Part shown: piece after piece, positions 63,691 to 64,000 of the stretch
Layout of the letters: the number at the start of each line of letters is the position of its first letter
Position numbering within the stretch: the stretch's first letter is position 1
Assembly (NCBI GenBank): GCA_947453145.1
Contig: CANGFA010000013.1
Span: 1 to 64,000 of the forward strand
Length of the DNA: 64,000 nt
Source: Bacteroidota bacterium
Lineage (GTDB): Bacteria > Bacteroidota > Bacteroidia > Chitinophagales > Chitinophagaceae
Direction: 5' to 3'
Made by a program: the position numbers and the translations under genes
The notes under the pieces: generated by a model
The model's database searches: none
The model's input: only the letters and a program-made list of their open reading frames with translations
What the model was told of the DNA's origin: nothing

Positions 63691-64000
63691 ATGAAAAAAA
63701 TAATATTATTGTTATCCTTAGTTCAATTTGTAATATTAACGTCTTGTAATAAAGAGGTTTCAACACCTACAATTGTTGGGAAATGGAATTGGGTTGAATC
63801 AACTGCGCCAATCGCAACATTAAGTAGTTATGGCCCAATAAATAAAGGAGCAAATGTGACATTAGAATTCTTTTCTAACTCAACATATACAATTTCAGAA
63901 AATGGAAATATTATTGATCAAGGATCTTTTTCAACTGGAATCAATAAAAACTTAACGAATAATATTGATTACAGCTATTACAAACTTGCTAAAAGCGCAC
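63691..64000 (+). CDS. Lipoprotein of unknown function, truncated by window end
   Basis: At least 103 residues are visible. The protein begins with a lipoprotein signal peptide with lipobox LTSC (cysteine near residue 18), and the mature part starts with VGKWNWVEST, a pattern typical of lipocalin-like Bacteroidota lipoproteins. The gene continues beyond the window. It lies 57 bases after the small membrane protein gene on the same strand. Confidence 0.75.
   Translation, partial: MKKIILLLSLVQFVILTSCNKEVSTPTIVGKWNWVESTAPIATLSSYGPINKGANVTLEFFSNSTYTISENGNIIDQGSFSTGINKNLTNNIDYSYYKLAKSA

Overview
The window reads as chromosomal core DNA of a Bacteroidota bacterium, most likely class Chitinophagia (Chitinophagaceae-like). 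This rests on the AT-rich base composition, the absence of Shine-Dalgarno-led starts, and many -7 boxes of the Bacteroidota form TAnnTTTG. It also rests on lineage-typical genes: an ExbB-ExbD-ExbD-TonB cluster, GldF/GldG, a long IleS, a DksA-like protein with a degenerate zinc finger, a group II GGGP synthase and a DUF6427 membrane protein. No rRNA, tRNA, insertion sequence, prophage or CRISPR array was recognised. The only clearly mobile-type module is a HicAB toxin-antitoxin pair near 58 kb.

Layout. 0-2.8 kb: a tandem array of terminator hairpins, then a secreted zinc metalloprotease. 3-6 kb: the TonB energising complex. 6.1-13.4 kb: mnmE, a secreted sialidase, a HAD phosphatase, several envelope proteins of unknown role, a PfkB sugar kinase and a YcxB-like protein. 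13.6-16.4 kb: acpP-fabF-rnc and methylmalonyl-CoA epimerase. 16.5-18.6 kb: iscS-iscU-iscA. 18.7-27.3 kb: a fused GldF-GldG protein, TerC, lspA, ileS and a DksA-like protein with a histone H1-like tail. 27.4-34.3 kb: an MsbA-like ABC exporter, rbfA, a LolC/E-like permease, a lone N-terminal transketolase subunit, frr, a DMT exporter and scpA. 34.3-39 kb: dxs, a LytS/LytTR two-component pair and GGGP synthase. 39.3-45.2 kb: the B12-dependent ribonucleotide reductase nrdJ, and a GMC oxidoreductase with its small Tat-type subunit. 45.4-58 kb: metG, LD-carboxypeptidase, an unknown secreted protein, a DUF6427 protein, purQ, a two-gene DsbD system, an ECF sigma factor and uvrA. 58-64 kb: the accessory end, with hicAB, a MORN/TonB-C protein, a small outer-membrane protein, and an operon of two paralogous multi-helix membrane proteins with a NarX-like kinase and a NarL-like regulator. 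It closes with a small membrane protein and a truncated lipoprotein gene.

How the genes work together. Several neighbourhoods are clear operons: exbB/exbD/exbD/tonB, acpP/fabF/rnc, iscS/U/A, ileS/dksA-like, rbfA/lolE-like, LytS/LytTR, purQ/dsbD, hicAB and the terminal two-component operon. NrdJ and methylmalonyl-CoA epimerase together suggest a cobalamin-using metabolism. The observations most worth following are: the membrane-pair plus NarX/NarL operon with a perfect 7-2-7 palindrome in its upstream region; the H1-like tail on the DksA domain; recurrent -7 boxes only 4-6 nt from start codons, which suggest leaderless mRNAs; the GldF-GldG fusion; the DnaA-box-like cluster ahead of nrdJ; and the tandem terminator array with one flipped loop.
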